A stretch of DNA of 42,886 nt from Pseudomonadota bacterium (GCA_023390055.1 JAEWDP010000013.1:1-42886); one strand, 5' to 3'. Shown: positions 1-8,709, numbered from the stretch's first letter. The notes: a model not told the origin generated them from the letters alone. A program made the numbers and translations.

Positions 1-419
1 TACAGGTTCCTGAATACGCTGCGAGCATCATGGAAAACTTGCATGCCTTGGGTATTCAGATGGCACTTGATGATTTTGGTACCGGCTACTCCAGTCTTTC
101 ACAACTGGCCCGTTATAAGTTTGACAAGATCAAGATTGACAAGAGTTTTGTCGCCGCTTGCATCCATGACAAGCGACAGGAGAAGATTATTCAGGCGATG
201 TTGAATTTAAGTCGTGGCCTTCATGTCAAGACGACAGTGGAAGGTATCGAGGATTACAGGCAGGTTGCCTATTTTCTCGGACTGGGCTGCGATATCGGTC
301 AGGGTTACGTGTTCGGCGAGCCGATGCCGGCTGAGGACGTTTCAGAGTTTCTTTTGCAGCGCAGTCGTATACTGACGATTGCAAACCCCGATGCCACAAA
401 TACGGTTGCTCAGGGGTAA
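1..419 (+). CDS. EAL-domain cyclic-di-GMP phosphodiesterase, C-terminal part (cut by left edge)
   Basis: The reading frame is open to the left edge (first whole codon at base 3) and ends with TAA at 417-419. It carries the second half of an EAL domain: the Asp-Asp motif DDFGTGYSSL, the Lys motif KIDKSF, and the late Glu motif EGIE followed by G-x-GYVFGEPMP. These are the metal-binding and catalytic signatures of c-di-GMP phosphodiesterases, which hydrolyse c-di-GMP to pGpG. The EAL tripeptide itself and any GGDEF, PAS or membrane part lie outside the window, so the full architecture is unknown. The catalytic Asp, Lys and Glu visible here are intact, which suggests an active rather than degenerate domain. 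An ATG at 30 is only an internal Met. About 48 bp separate it from allE on the same strand; no functional link is evident. Confidence 0.9.
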   Translation, partial: QVPEYAASIMENLHALGIQMALDDFGTGYSSLSQLARYKFDKIKIDKSFVAACIHDKRQEKIIQAMLNLSRGLHVKTTVEGIEDYRQVAYFLGLGCDIGQGYVFGEPMPAEDVSEFLLQRSRILTIANPDATNTVAQG

Positions 420-467
420 GCGGGCGCCTACGCAGTACAGGACAGCACTGGAATTCGGATCTAAGCC

Positions 468-1289
468 ATGAGCAAAACGACCTATTACTCTAAACTTGGC
501 GGCCTTCCCGGGCAAACGGAACTGTTGTCGAGCAAAGCTGTGCTCACGACAGCGTATGCAGTTATCCCCCGCACGGTAATGACCGATATCGTAACAAGTG
601 TACTGCCGTTTTGGGACAAGGCTCGTGCGTGGATCATCTCGCGTCCGCTCACGGGTTTCTCAGAGACTTTTGCACAGTATATCATGGAAGTAGAAGCTGG
701 AGGTGGAAGTCAACGCCCGGAGCCGGATAGCCGCGCTCAAGCGACCTTGTTTGTCACCGAAGGTCGGATGACCGTTACATTGAACGGACAATCCCATGAC
801 CTGCAGGCAGGCTCCTTTGCGTATATTCCGGCAGGAGCAGCGTGGACGGTGCGCAACCAATCACGTGAGACCGCGCGATTCCACTGGATCCGCAAGGTGT
901 TCCAGGTCGTTGAGGGTCTTGAGCCGCCACCGGCAATCTTCACCCATGAACACGATCAGGAGATGGTTGCGATGCCAGATACGGATGGAAAGTGGGCGAC
1001 TACCCGCTTTATCGATCCAGCAGATGTTCGCTACGACATGCACGTCAATATCGTCACATTCGAGCCAGGTGCGACAATCCCATTCCTGGAAACCCATGTG
1101 ATGGAACATGGGCTTTATGTCCTGGAGGGAAAGGCGGTGTATCGTCTCAACAAGGATTGGGTGGAAGTGGAAGCCGGTGACTTCATGTGGCTTCGGGCGT
1201 TTTGCCCCCAAGCGTGCTATGCAGGCGGACCGGGCCGGTTTCGTTACCTTCTCTACAAAGACGTCAATCGACATGTAGCGCTCTGGTGA
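468..1289 (+). CDS. allE: (S)-ureidoglycine aminohydrolase (AllE/UGHY family, bicupin)
   Basis: The 273-aa product is a two-cupin protein resembling E. coli AllE (YlbA). This enzyme releases ammonia from (S)-ureidoglycine, the product of allantoate amidohydrolase, to give (S)-ureidoglycolate in purine/allantoin breakdown, and it uses Mn2+. The C-terminal cupin shows the expected metal ligands: ETHVMEHG (E208, H210, H214) and PQACY (Q248). The N-terminal cupin (about residues 60-140) lacks a His ligand set, as is usual in the family, where it has a structural role. Length matches the family (about 260-300 aa). No other allantoin-pathway gene is in the window; further ones could lie left of it. 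The gene converges on frcK with a 10-bp gap. The function call rests on family resemblance and the ligand set. Confidence 0.88.
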   Translation: MSKTTYYSKLGGLPGQTELLSSKAVLTTAYAVIPRTVMTDIVTSVLPFWDKARAWIISRPLTGFSETFAQYIMEVEAGGGSQRPEPDSRAQATLFVTEGRMTVTLNGQSHDLQAGSFAYIPAGAAWTVRNQSRETARFHWIRKVFQVVEGLEPPPAIFTHEHDQEMVAMPDTDGKWATTRFIDPADVRYDMHVNIVTFEPGATIPFLETHVMEHGLYVLEGKAVYRLNKDWVEVEAGDFMWLRAFCPQACYAGGPGRFRYLLYKDVNRHVALW

Positions 1290-1310
1290 AACTTGGCGTT
1301 CAGCCAAGCG
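1290..1310. terminator. Small hairpin between convergent allE and frcK
   Basis: CTTGGC (1292-1297) and GCCAAG (1303-1308) form a 6-bp perfect stem with a 5-nt loop that contains the frcK stop codon. There is no T-tract on either strand, so this is at best a weak bidirectional terminator. The position between two convergent genes is the main argument. Confidence 0.35.
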
Positions 1311-1920
1311 TGACGTCCGCCACACGGCTCCTGGACCTGACGATCTGTCCATTGGGCAGGTCGTTTTCCTGCACTTTTGCTCGGGCGACCGTCAATCCCA
1401 TGCCAAGTTCGAGCCACCGATGCATGAGACGCTCTTCAAGGACATGGAGTGGTGGCATCAACATGATGGTCCAATCAAAACATCCGTCCAACCTTGACCA
1501 GGGCAGCAGGTCGAGCAGAAGATAATTTCCTTCGATCAAGACGACTTGATGCTCGGGTCTCACGCTGCCAGCAGCTGCAATAGCCAGTTCGCGGGAGCGG
1601 TCGAAGATAGGAATGAATACTTCATCAGAACTTTGATGTAGCGCTTCTACAATGCCCAGGAACCCGCGAAAATCAAAGGTTTCCGGCGCTCCCTTGCGGT
1701 TCAGCAGGCCCTTTTTCTGCAAGACTGTATTGTCCAGATGGAAACCATCCATTGGCACAACGGTTGTAGAGAGCCCCTCGCGTTGCAGACTATCAGACAA
1801 TTGTGAGGCAAAGGTTGACTTACCCGAACCCGGTGGCCCTGCAACAGCAACGATGAAGCGCTTTCGACTTCTTGCCCTAACCGCGATCTCTGCAGTCTGA
1901 CCTGATATGTCTGCAGTCAT
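1300..1920 (-). CDS. frcK: FrcK, P-loop nucleoside/sugar kinase-like protein of the fructose ABC operon
   Basis: This 206-aa P-loop kinase of the uridine kinase/pantothenate kinase-like group has Walker A GPPGSGKST (residues 28-36), a substrate-side motif MDGFH (57-61) and a Walker B-like strand VVLIEGNYLLL (126-136). It is the last gene of frcBCAK. Its ATG overlaps the frcA stop in an ATGA (1917-1920), so it is translationally coupled. In Sinorhizobium meliloti the same gene closes the frc operon and is named frcK. A role in phosphorylating the imported sugar is often assumed, but the fold is not that of a PfkB/ROK fructokinase, so the substrate is uncertain. Identity as FrcK rests on order plus fold. 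Confidence 0.85.
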   Translation of the reverse strand: MTADISGQTAEIAVRARSRKRFIVAVAGPPGSGKSTFASQLSDSLQREGLSTTVVPMDGFHLDNTVLQKKGLLNRKGAPETFDFRGFLGIVEALHQSSDEVFIPIFDRSRELAIAAAGSVRPEHQVVLIEGNYLLLDLLPWSRLDGCFDWTIMLMPPLHVLEERLMHRWLELGMGLTVARAKVQENDLPNGQIVRSRSRVADVTLG

Positions 1921-2699
1921 GCGGCAACGGCATCCGTGGGAGGGTCTTTTGCACCTGTCATGAAAGCGACAGCCTCCGACATGCTGTGTTTACTGGGATC
2001 TATAACACACAACCGCCGACCCAGTCGGTGGACGTGTACGCGGTCCGCAACCTCAAAGACGTGGGGCATATTGTGTGAGATCAGCACAATCGGAATACCG
2101 CGACGGCGGACATCAAGGATCAGTTCAAGCACTCTACGGCTCTCCTTGACACCTAAAGCGGCGGTTGGCTCATCGAGAATGATAACTTTCGAACCAAACG
2201 CTGCGGCCCTGGCGACAGCAACACCTTGTCTTTGACCTCCGGACAGGGTTTCAACTGCCTGATTGATATTTTGAATGGTCATCAGGCCAAGCTCGGACAG
2301 TTTGTCACGCGAGAAACGCTCCATGGCGCTCCGGTCGAGCTTTCGTAGCCATCTGCCTGTGAAGCCGGGTTTGCGGATCTCGCGTCCAAGGAACATATTG
2401 TCTGAGATTGAAAGGGCAGGGGACAAGGCGAGATTCTGGTATACGGTCTCGATACCAGCCTCGCGAGCTTCGATTGGCGATCGAAACTGAATCGGCTGAC
2501 CATCCAGCAGTATGGTGCCCTCGTCCGGAGCGATTGCACCGGAGATTGCCTTGATCATTGAGGATTTTCCGGCGCCGTTGTCACCGATGACCGCAAGGAT
2601 TTCGCCTGGATAGAGGTCGAAATCGGCGTTATCCAAGGCCGTTACGCGACCGTAGCGCTTGACCAAACCGCGAGCGCTGAGAATGGGATTTTGAGCCAT
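1917..2699 (-). CDS. frcA: FrcA, fructose/ribose-type ABC transporter ATP-binding protein
   Basis: The 260-aa single-domain ATPase energises sugar import through FrcC. Walker A is GDNGAGKSS (39-47), the signature LSGGQ (152-156), Walker B VIILDEPTA (172-180), and the switch His H209. Unlike RbsA/XylG/AraG it has only one nucleotide-binding domain, as FrcA does, so it should work as a homodimer. I chose the ATG at 2697-2699 over longer possibilities because it overlaps the frcC stop (TAATG) and begins the conserved N-terminus. It is coupled downstream to frcK by an ATGA overlap. Confidence 0.92.
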   Translation of the reverse strand: MAQNPILSARGLVKRYGRVTALDNADFDLYPGEILAVIGDNGAGKSSMIKAISGAIAPDEGTILLDGQPIQFRSPIEAREAGIETVYQNLALSPALSISDNMFLGREIRKPGFTGRWLRKLDRSAMERFSRDKLSELGLMTIQNINQAVETLSGGQRQGVAVARAAAFGSKVIILDEPTAALGVKESRRVLELILDVRRRGIPIVLISHNMPHVFEVADRVHVHRLGRRLCVIDPSKHSMSEAVAFMTGAKDPPTDAVAA

Positions 2700-3781
2700 T
2701 ATCCTGCTACCTTCCTGATCCATTGGTCCATCGCAACTGCAGTGATGATAAGGACCCCAATCAGCAGATATGTCCATTGCGGATCTGTGCCAACGAGGCG
2801 CAGACCCAGGGAAAACACGCCCACAATCAGCGCGCCAAAAAGCATTCCAAGAATTGAGCCGCGGCCACCGAAAAGCGACATACCGCCAATCACGACCGCA
2901 GTTATGGATTCGATATTTGTAAATTGGCCTGCAGTGGGCGAAACGGAGCCTATGCGGCCGATCAATGCCCAGCCGGCCAATGCGCAGATGAGCCCTGCCA
3001 GCGTATAGACAGAGATCAGTATGCGGGTAACGTTCACCCCGGCGAGTTCTGCAGCGTCCGGGTCATCGCCTACAGCATAGACATGACGGCCCCAGGCGGT
3101 CTGGTTTAGTATATACCACAGCGCTGCTACAAGCAGCACCATTGCGATGACACCGTAGGTGAAAACGGCATTGCCGATTTTGAAGTTCTCTCCGAAAAAT
3201 TGCAGCATAGGAGCCTGCTGTGCAATGTCTTGGGAGCGGATTGTCTCGTTCGCCGAATAAAGAAAGTTGGCGGCAAGGACGATTTGCCAGGTGCCAAGCG
3301 TTACAATAAAAGGCGGTAGCTTCATTCGGGCTACAAGTACACCGTTAACCCAGCCGCAGAGAGCTCCGACGGCAAGGCCGCACAGGATTGCCAGCGTCGG
3401 GGGCAGGCCATAGCGGAAGGTAAACTGGCCCATCACCACGGATGAGAGGACCATGATGGCGCCCACGGACAGGTCGATACCGGCCGTCAGGATAACAAGC
3501 GTTTGTGCCACCCCGACGATGCCTACAATGGCAACTTGCTGCAAGATCAATGTCAGAGTGAAGGCAGAAAAGAACTTGCCGCCAAGCAAGAGGCCAAATA
3601 CGGCAAGAGACAAGATCAGAACGATCAGAGGGACGGCGGCAGGATTGGAGTGTAGGTAGTGCTGAAACCGCAAAAGCAGCGTTCTCTCGTGAGTGTCGAA
3701 AGCGGCGGTCTGTTGGGAGCTCTCTGAGAGAACCTTTTCGTAATCATGATGCGGCTGGGTCGCCGGGTGTGGCTCGTTCAT
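2699..3781 (-). CDS. frcC: FrcC, fructose ABC transporter permease
   Basis: This 360-aa multi-spanning permease of the RbsC/BPD_transp_2 family has a cytoplasmic N-terminus of about 50 residues and then roughly 8-10 hydrophobic helices. The motif VGAIMVLSSVV and the region GDDPDAAELAGVNVTRI, which resembles the conserved loop contacting the ATPase, are typical of RbsC-like permeases. A GGAG ribosome-binding site lies about 8 nt upstream of the ATG. Its stop overlaps the frcA start by one base. It probably forms the membrane channel for fructose (in S. meliloti also ribose and mannose) delivered by FrcB. Confidence 0.92.
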   Translation of the reverse strand: MNEPHPATQPHHDYEKVLSESSQQTAAFDTHERTLLLRFQHYLHSNPAAVPLIVLILSLAVFGLLLGGKFFSAFTLTLILQQVAIVGIVGVAQTLVILTAGIDLSVGAIMVLSSVVMGQFTFRYGLPPTLAILCGLAVGALCGWVNGVLVARMKLPPFIVTLGTWQIVLAANFLYSANETIRSQDIAQQAPMLQFFGENFKIGNAVFTYGVIAMVLLVAALWYILNQTAWGRHVYAVGDDPDAAELAGVNVTRILISVYTLAGLICALAGWALIGRIGSVSPTAGQFTNIESITAVVIGGMSLFGGRGSILGMLFGALIVGVFSLGLRLVGTDPQWTYLLIGVLIITAVAMDQWIRKVAG

Positions 3782-3915
3782 CTTTTTTGCTCCGGCTGGA
3801 CGCGGATATGGTGATCAAGTGACTGAGTAGATGCCGCTATGGTCTGCCGCTGACGGGTTGTCAGAGGCCAGTCAAGAGCGCTGTCTGTCTATTGATGCCG
3901 ACGATGAAGCGATGG

Positions 3916-3944
3916 ACCGGGCAACCAAGGCCGCCCGCCCCGGT
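3916..3944 (-). terminator. Intercistronic stem-loop between frcB and frcC
   Basis: On the minus strand ACCGGG(G)C pairs with GCCCGGT, a 7-bp GC stem with one bulged G, starting about 10 nt after the frcB stop. No T-tract follows. That favours a stabilising or partially terminating element that lets frcB be expressed more than frcCAK, a common arrangement for binding-protein genes. The structure is read by eye; the role is inferred. Confidence 0.5.
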
Positions 3945-3953
3945 GCTCGGTTT

Positions 3954-4979
3954 TCAGCCCCAGCACTTCTCCAGACCTTCTTTCGTGTCGATGGATTCGA
4001 GACCATCCACCGGCTTGTCGGTAACAAGAGCAACTCCTGTATCGAAGAAGTTCTTGCCCTCGGTTGCCTGCGGCTTCTCCCCGGTGTCGGCAAATGTCTT
4101 GATGGCTTCAATGCCGAGTGAAGCCATCATCAGGGGATATTGCTGGGACGTCGCACCGATAACCCCTTCAGCCACGTTCTTCACGCCGGGGCAGCCGCCA
4201 TCCACGGAGACAACCAGCACGTCGGATTCACGCCCGACGGACTTCAGTGCTTCGTAAGCGCCAGCAGCGGCGGGTTCGTTGATGGTGTGTACCACGTTGA
4301 TGGTCGGATCCTTCTGCAGAAGGTTCTCCATCGCGGTGCGCCCACCCTCTTCATTGCCGTTTGTGATGTCATGGCCGACGATACGCGGGTCTGTCTCGTC
4401 GCCGATCTTGTTGATATCAACGACGTCAATTCCGAATCCTTTCATGAAGCCCTGATTACGCAGAACGTCGACTGATGGCTGTGACGGTGTCAGGTTAAGA
4501 AAGGCGATCCGTGCGTCCTTTGCTGCATCACCGAGCGTGGCAGCGGCCCATTTTCCGATAAGTTCCCCTGCGAGAAGGTTATCGGTTGCAAACGTCATGT
4601 CAGCAGAGTCGATCGGCTCGAGGGGTGTATCGAGAGCAATGACGAGAATGCCTGCGTCACGCGCCTTCTGGACTGCTGGGACAATTCCCTTGGTATCGGA
4701 GGCCGTCAGCAAGATTCCTTTGGCGCCATCGGCGATGCAGGTCTCGATAGCTGCAACCTGGCTTTCACTGTCTCCGTCAATCTTGCCGGCATAGGATTTC
4801 AGGTTTACGCCAAGCTCCTGCGCCTTGGCGGTCGCACCCTCCTTCATCTTCACAAAGAAGGGATTGGTGTCCGTCTTGGTGATGAGGCACGCGGTTGGTT
4901 CTTGGGCCTTGGCCGGTGCCGACGTGACGGCGCCAAATGCTAGGGCTGCAATTGCTGAAGCGCAAACGGATTTCTTCAT
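3954..4979 (-). CDS. frcB: FrcB, periplasmic fructose-binding protein
   Basis: This 341-aa periplasmic-binding protein of the ribose/galactose-type (PBP type 1) family has an N-terminal Sec signal peptide, MKK followed by a hydrophobic stretch, with likely cleavage after AKA near residue 25. Mature features include ITKTDTNPFF, near the sugar-binding cleft, and ALDTPL and SVDGG strands typical of RbsB-like proteins. GGGAGGAG lies just upstream of the ATG. It is the first gene of frcBCAK, facing frcR across a 216-bp control region. The length matches S. meliloti FrcB. Fructose is the expected ligand from the locus; ribose or mannose are also possible. Confidence 0.92.
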   Translation of the reverse strand: MKKSVCASAIAALAFGAVTSAPAKAQEPTACLITKTDTNPFFVKMKEGATAKAQELGVNLKSYAGKIDGDSESQVAAIETCIADGAKGILLTASDTKGIVPAVQKARDAGILVIALDTPLEPIDSADMTFATDNLLAGELIGKWAAATLGDAAKDARIAFLNLTPSQPSVDVLRNQGFMKGFGIDVVDINKIGDETDPRIVGHDITNGNEEGGRTAMENLLQKDPTINVVHTINEPAAAGAYEALKSVGRESDVLVVSVDGGCPGVKNVAEGVIGATSQQYPLMMASLGIEAIKTFADTGEKPQATEGKNFFDTGVALVTDKPVDGLESIDTKEGLEKCWG

Positions 4980-5111
4980 TGTTTCTCCTCCCAGAGTAAT
5001 AAAGTTGCGCCATGGAGCGAAGGCTCATCCGACCATGACTACATGTCATCGGCATCCAAGTCGGACGCCAGTGATCCGTGCATCATTAAGGAGAACTCGT
5101 TTCAGGTTGTC

Positions 5112-5136
5112 AATAATTAATTCGGATTGATTTATT
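5112..5136. promoter_or_regulatory. Candidate FrcR (ROK) operator in the frcB-frcR control region
   Basis: This AT-rich imperfect inverted repeat has AATAATTAAT (5112-5121) and ATTGATTTATT (5126-5136) around a TCGG centre, in an otherwise GC-richer intergenic region. ROK-family repressors such as NagC/Mlc bind AT-rich palindromes of this general form. It lies 60-85 bp upstream of frcR and about 130 bp upstream of frcB, so it could serve both divergent promoters. Assignment to FrcR is by position only. Confidence 0.4.
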
Positions 5137-5195
5137 TATTATCTGTGCCACTCTCTAGACAGAGCTATCTCTAGCAAATCCGGGGAGAACCATAG

Positions 5196-6434
5196 ATGGC
5201 AGCTTCGCCAAGCCCGATTGAAAATTTGGTGTCGCCCTATCAGGCGACACTGACGGGTGGTGCGAACCAAGTGGGCGTGCGAGCTTATAATGAGCGACTG
5301 GTGCTTTCCCTTGTTCGATTGCATGGTTCCCTTTCCAAGGCCGATATCACCCGCAGGAGCGGTCTTTCGGCGCAAACAGTCTCCGTAATCATGCGGTCTC
5401 TTGAAAAGGAGGAGTTGCTATTACGGGGGGAGCCTATCCGTGGAAGAGTTGGCCAACCGTCGGTGCCCATGCGGCTCAATCCGGATGCAGTCTACTCCTT
5501 CGGCGTCAAGATTGGACGAAGAAGCGTCGACCTTGTGTTGATGGATTTTGTCGGTCGGATCCGGCTTCAACATCATGAGATATATGCCTATCCCCGCCCT
5601 GAACAGATCATGGCAATCATTACCTCTGGCATCGAGCAAATCGAGAAGCAATTGGATGCTAGCAAGCGTAACAGGATTGCCGGGGTAGGAATTGCCGTTC
5701 CCTTTGAGCTATGGAACTGGACTGATGAAGTGGGAGCGCCGCCCGGCACGATGGATGCATGGCGCACGTTTGATCTCCATGACGAGGTTTCGAAGAGGGT
5801 GAAGTATCCTGTCTTTCTGCAAAATGACGCAACAAGTGCCTGCGGAGCAGAACTGGTTTTTGGTGCCGGGCCGTTATATGCGGATTTCATCTATCTTTTT
5901 GTCGGATCCTTCATTGGCGGTGGTGTCGTTTTGAACTCGACCGTTTACTCCGGGCGAACAGGTACGGCTGGCGCGGTTGGCCCCTTGCCGGTTCATGGTA
6001 AGGATGGAAAGACGCGGCAGCTACTGGACATTGCCTCGATCTTTGTTTTGGAGAAGCTGTTGCGGAAACAGGGAATTGATGCGCAGCCCCTTTGGTATGC
6101 CGCGGACGATTGGATCGACTTTGGCGAGCCTTTGGAAAGTTGGATCCAGGACAGTGCCGCAGCACTTGCACAAGCGATTGTTGCGGCTGCCTCTATTATC
6201 GATTTCGGAGCAGCGGTCATTGACGGCGGATTTCCGGAATGGGTTCGAAAGCGCCTTGTGACAGCAACGATCGAGGCCGTAGCGCGGCTTGATCTTCAAG
6301 GCGTCATCATTCCCGATATCATCGAAGGCAAAGTCGGATCCCAAGCACGTGCAATCGGAGGTGCGAGCCTTCCAATATTTGCGCGCTATCTTATGGATCA
6401 AAACGTCCTCTTCAAGGATATGGCGCAGCCATGA
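5196..6434 (+). CDS. frcR: FrcR, ROK-family transcriptional regulator
   Basis: This 412-aa ROK-family regulator has an N-terminal winged helix-turn-helix at about residues 33-85 (SKADITRRSGLSAQTVSVIM) and then a ROK sugar-kinase-like domain containing LQNDATSACGAELVFG. The Cys-rich zinc motif of catalytic ROK kinases is not seen after LPVHG, so a regulator without kinase activity is likely. GGGGAG precedes the ATG by about 11 nt. It is divergent from frcBCAK, as in rhizobia, and is the likely sugar-responsive regulator of that operon. It ends convergent with glpV at a strong terminator. Confidence 0.9.
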   Translation: MAASPSPIENLVSPYQATLTGGANQVGVRAYNERLVLSLVRLHGSLSKADITRRSGLSAQTVSVIMRSLEKEELLLRGEPIRGRVGQPSVPMRLNPDAVYSFGVKIGRRSVDLVLMDFVGRIRLQHHEIYAYPRPEQIMAIITSGIEQIEKQLDASKRNRIAGVGIAVPFELWNWTDEVGAPPGTMDAWRTFDLHDEVSKRVKYPVFLQNDATSACGAELVFGAGPLYADFIYLFVGSFIGGGVVLNSTVYSGRTGTAGAVGPLPVHGKDGKTRQLLDIASIFVLEKLLRKQGIDAQPLWYAADDWIDFGEPLESWIQDSAAALAQAIVAAASIIDFGAAVIDGGFPEWVRKRLVTATIEAVARLDLQGVIIPDIIEGKVGSQARAIGGASLPIFARYLMDQNVLFKDMAQP

Positions 6435-6457
6435 AGGCGAAATCGGCGCCTGGATGG

Positions 6458-6487
6458 TTCGGGGGCCGGTTACTGCCGGCCCCCGAA
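6458..6487. terminator. Bidirectional terminator between frcR and glpV
   Basis: A perfect 12-bp inverted repeat, TTCGGGGGCCGG (6458-6469) and CCGGCCCCCGAA (6476-6487), encloses a 6-nt loop. It fills the 57-bp gap between two convergent genes and ends 5 bp before the glpV stop. The stem is very GC-rich; the flanking T/A runs are short. It should stop transcripts from both sides. Confidence 0.8.
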
Positions 6488-6491
6488 TTGG

Positions 6492-8216
6492 CTATTTGGC
6501 CTGCCAGCTCTTTACAAGTTCATCGTAGTCAACCGTCAGCGCCTGTTCCTTCTCATTTTCAACCTTGAGCTGAGGTGCAAGATTGCCCTTTGAGACGGCA
6601 TCCTTGTTCCAGTACTCAATGTCATGCTCTTCCGCGAGCTTCGGGCCGAACTCTCCCTGAACACCTGCGCGCTCCAATCGCTCCAGGACCTTTTCCTGTT
6701 CGGCACACAAGGAGTCCATTGCTTCCTGCGCTGTTTTGGCACCTGAGGAGGCGTCACCTATCGCTTGCCACCACAACTGCGCCAGTTTTGGATAGTCGGG
6801 AACGTTCGTACCAGTTGGTGACCATTGCAAGCGAGCAGGCGAGCGATAGAACTCCACCAAACCGCCAAGCTTGGGTGCACGATCCGTGAACGACTGGTGA
6901 TCGAGGGTGGACTGGCGAATGAAAGTGAGACCGACGTGGCTCTTCTTTACATCCACTGTCTTGGAGGTCACGAACTGCGCGTAAAGCCAGGCGGCTTTGG
7001 CACGATCATCCGGTGTGGACTTCATCAGTGTCCAGGAGCCTGCGTCCTGATATCCGAGCTTCATGCCGTCCTTCCAGTAAACGCCATGTGGCGAGGGAGC
7101 GAAGCGCCACTTTGGCGTGCCATCCTCGTTTACCACCGGCAAGCCTTCCTTTACGAAATCGGCAGTAAACGCCGTGTATGTAAAGATCTGCTGGGCAATT
7201 TCGCCCTGTGAGGGAACAGGGCCTGCCTCGGAGAATGTCATGCCCGTGGCAGTTGCAGGGGCGTAGGCGTCCATCCAGTCAAGGTACTTTTGAATGGAGT
7301 AGACTGCGGCTGGACCATTGGTGTCACCGCCGCGGGCAACGCATGAGCCGACCGGGCGAGAATTTTCGTCAACCTTGATACCCCACTCGTCCACGGGTTT
7401 GCCGTTCGGAATACCTTTGTCGCCGTTACCTGCCATTGAAAGCCAGGCATCCGTGAAGCGCCAGCCAAGCGACGGATCCTTCTTGCCATAGTCCATATGC
7501 CCATAGACTTTTTTGCCGTCAATTTCGCGGCCGGTGAAAAACTCCGCGATGTCCTCATAGGCTGACCAGTTCACTGGAACGCCAAGGTCGTAGCCGTATT
7601 TTTCCTTGAAATCAGACTTGTTCTGCTCGTCGTTGAACCAATCGTAACGGAACCAGTAGAGGTTGGCGAACTGCTGGTCAGGCAACTGATAAAGCTTGCC
7701 ATCCGGTGCCGTCGTGAACGATTTTCCGATGAAGTCATCGATATCGAGGTTGGGGTTGGTTACATCCTTGCCCTCGTTTTCCATGAAATCGGTCAGTGAA
7801 CGCGCCTGCTGGTAGCGCCAGTGCGTGCCGATGAGATCGGAATCGTTGATGTAGCCGTCATAGATGTTTTCACCGGACTGCATCTGTGTTTGCAATTTTT
7901 CTACGACGTCACCTTCGCCGATAAGATCGTGGGTAATCTTGATACCCGTAATCGCAGTGAATGCCGGAGCAAGCACCTTCGACTCATACTCGTGCGTGGT
8001 AATGGTTTCGGAGACAACCTTGATATCCATGCCAACGAATGGTTTGGCGGCATCGATAAACCACTGCATTTCCTTTTCCTGTTCTTCGCGCGACAGCGAA
8101 GACATATCTCCGATTTCTTGATCCAGGAACTGGGTCGCCTCTTCCATTCCGGCATATGCCGTACCTGTGATTGCCAGCAGCACAGCTGCGGTAGTCGTCA
8201 TCAGATGCTTTCGCAT
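6492..8216 (-). CDS. glpV: GlpV, periplasmic glycerol-binding protein of the glycerol ABC transporter
   Basis: The 574-aa extracellular solute-binding protein (family 1, large type) has a signal peptide cleaved near AYA|G (residue 22). It is far longer than usual sugar-binding proteins (about 420 aa), which is characteristic of the rhizobial GlpV group. I chose the ATG at 8214-8216 because GGGAGGA stands 6-7 nt upstream and a normal Sec signal follows; a longer frame adds nine residues without a good site. It is the last gene of the glpD-S-T-P-Q-U-V run. In R. leguminosarum this system imports glycerol. The gene ends at a convergent terminator shared with frcR. Confidence 0.88.
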   Translation of the reverse strand: MRKHLMTTTAAVLLAITGTAYAGMEEATQFLDQEIGDMSSLSREEQEKEMQWFIDAAKPFVGMDIKVVSETITTHEYESKVLAPAFTAITGIKITHDLIGEGDVVEKLQTQMQSGENIYDGYINDSDLIGTHWRYQQARSLTDFMENEGKDVTNPNLDIDDFIGKSFTTAPDGKLYQLPDQQFANLYWFRYDWFNDEQNKSDFKEKYGYDLGVPVNWSAYEDIAEFFTGREIDGKKVYGHMDYGKKDPSLGWRFTDAWLSMAGNGDKGIPNGKPVDEWGIKVDENSRPVGSCVARGGDTNGPAAVYSIQKYLDWMDAYAPATATGMTFSEAGPVPSQGEIAQQIFTYTAFTADFVKEGLPVVNEDGTPKWRFAPSPHGVYWKDGMKLGYQDAGSWTLMKSTPDDRAKAAWLYAQFVTSKTVDVKKSHVGLTFIRQSTLDHQSFTDRAPKLGGLVEFYRSPARLQWSPTGTNVPDYPKLAQLWWQAIGDASSGAKTAQEAMDSLCAEQEKVLERLERAGVQGEFGPKLAEEHDIEYWNKDAVSKGNLAPQLKVENEKEQALTVDYDELVKSWQAK

Positions 8217-8289
8217 ATCATCCTCCCAAGGTTGCGATTGCACTCATTCACGTGGAGGCGGGGCTTTCCACCTCCGGCATGTACTTGCC

Positions 8290-8709
8290 TCATACCGTTT
8301 TGAATACGAAGATTGCATAGACGATACTGAGGACAAGAGCCCACCACAGGCCGGGACCGATCAGTCCAAGCCATGCGAGATTGATAAAGGCAGCGCCAAG
8401 CAGCGAGACAAAGAAACGGTCTCCTCGCGTTGTCTCGAAACGAAGGATCCCAACACGGGGATGGCCGCCTGGCCGCGCGTACTCCCATACGCCCATCAGA
8501 GCCAGAAGTGTGAAAATGGTCAGAAAGAAGATTGCGGTTGGCAATGACCAGGCCATCCAGCCTCCAGGGATCAGCGGAGCAAACCAGTCCCGTTCCCCAT
8601 CCTTGACAGGAAGTGCTAGAATCAGGCTCAGGGCTGAAAGTGCGTAGGCGACCAGGATCGCTCCAAGAGCGATTGACCAACGACGTTTTTGGATGTGTGC
8701 GGCCGACAT
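8290..8709 (-). CDS. glpU: DUF2160 small membrane protein of the glycerol ABC operon (GlpU)
   Basis: The 139-aa integral membrane protein has about four hydrophobic helices and a conserved inner loop containing GVWEYARPGGHPRVGILRFE. Its ATG overlaps the glpQ stop (TGATG at 8707-8711). A protein of this family (DUF2160) sits between glpQ and glpV in rhizobial glycerol operons, where it is called GlpU. Its molecular role is unknown to me; an accessory subunit of the transporter is a reasonable guess from strict co-location. It is separated from glpV by 73 bp with a possible hairpin (GTGGA/TCCAC, 8252-8271). Confidence 0.8.
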   Translation of the reverse strand: MSAAHIQKRRWSIALGAILVAYALSALSLILALPVKDGERDWFAPLIPGGWMAWSLPTAIFFLTIFTLLALMGVWEYARPGGHPRVGILRFETTRGDRFFVSLLGAAFINLAWLGLIGPGLWWALVLSIVYAIFVFKTV

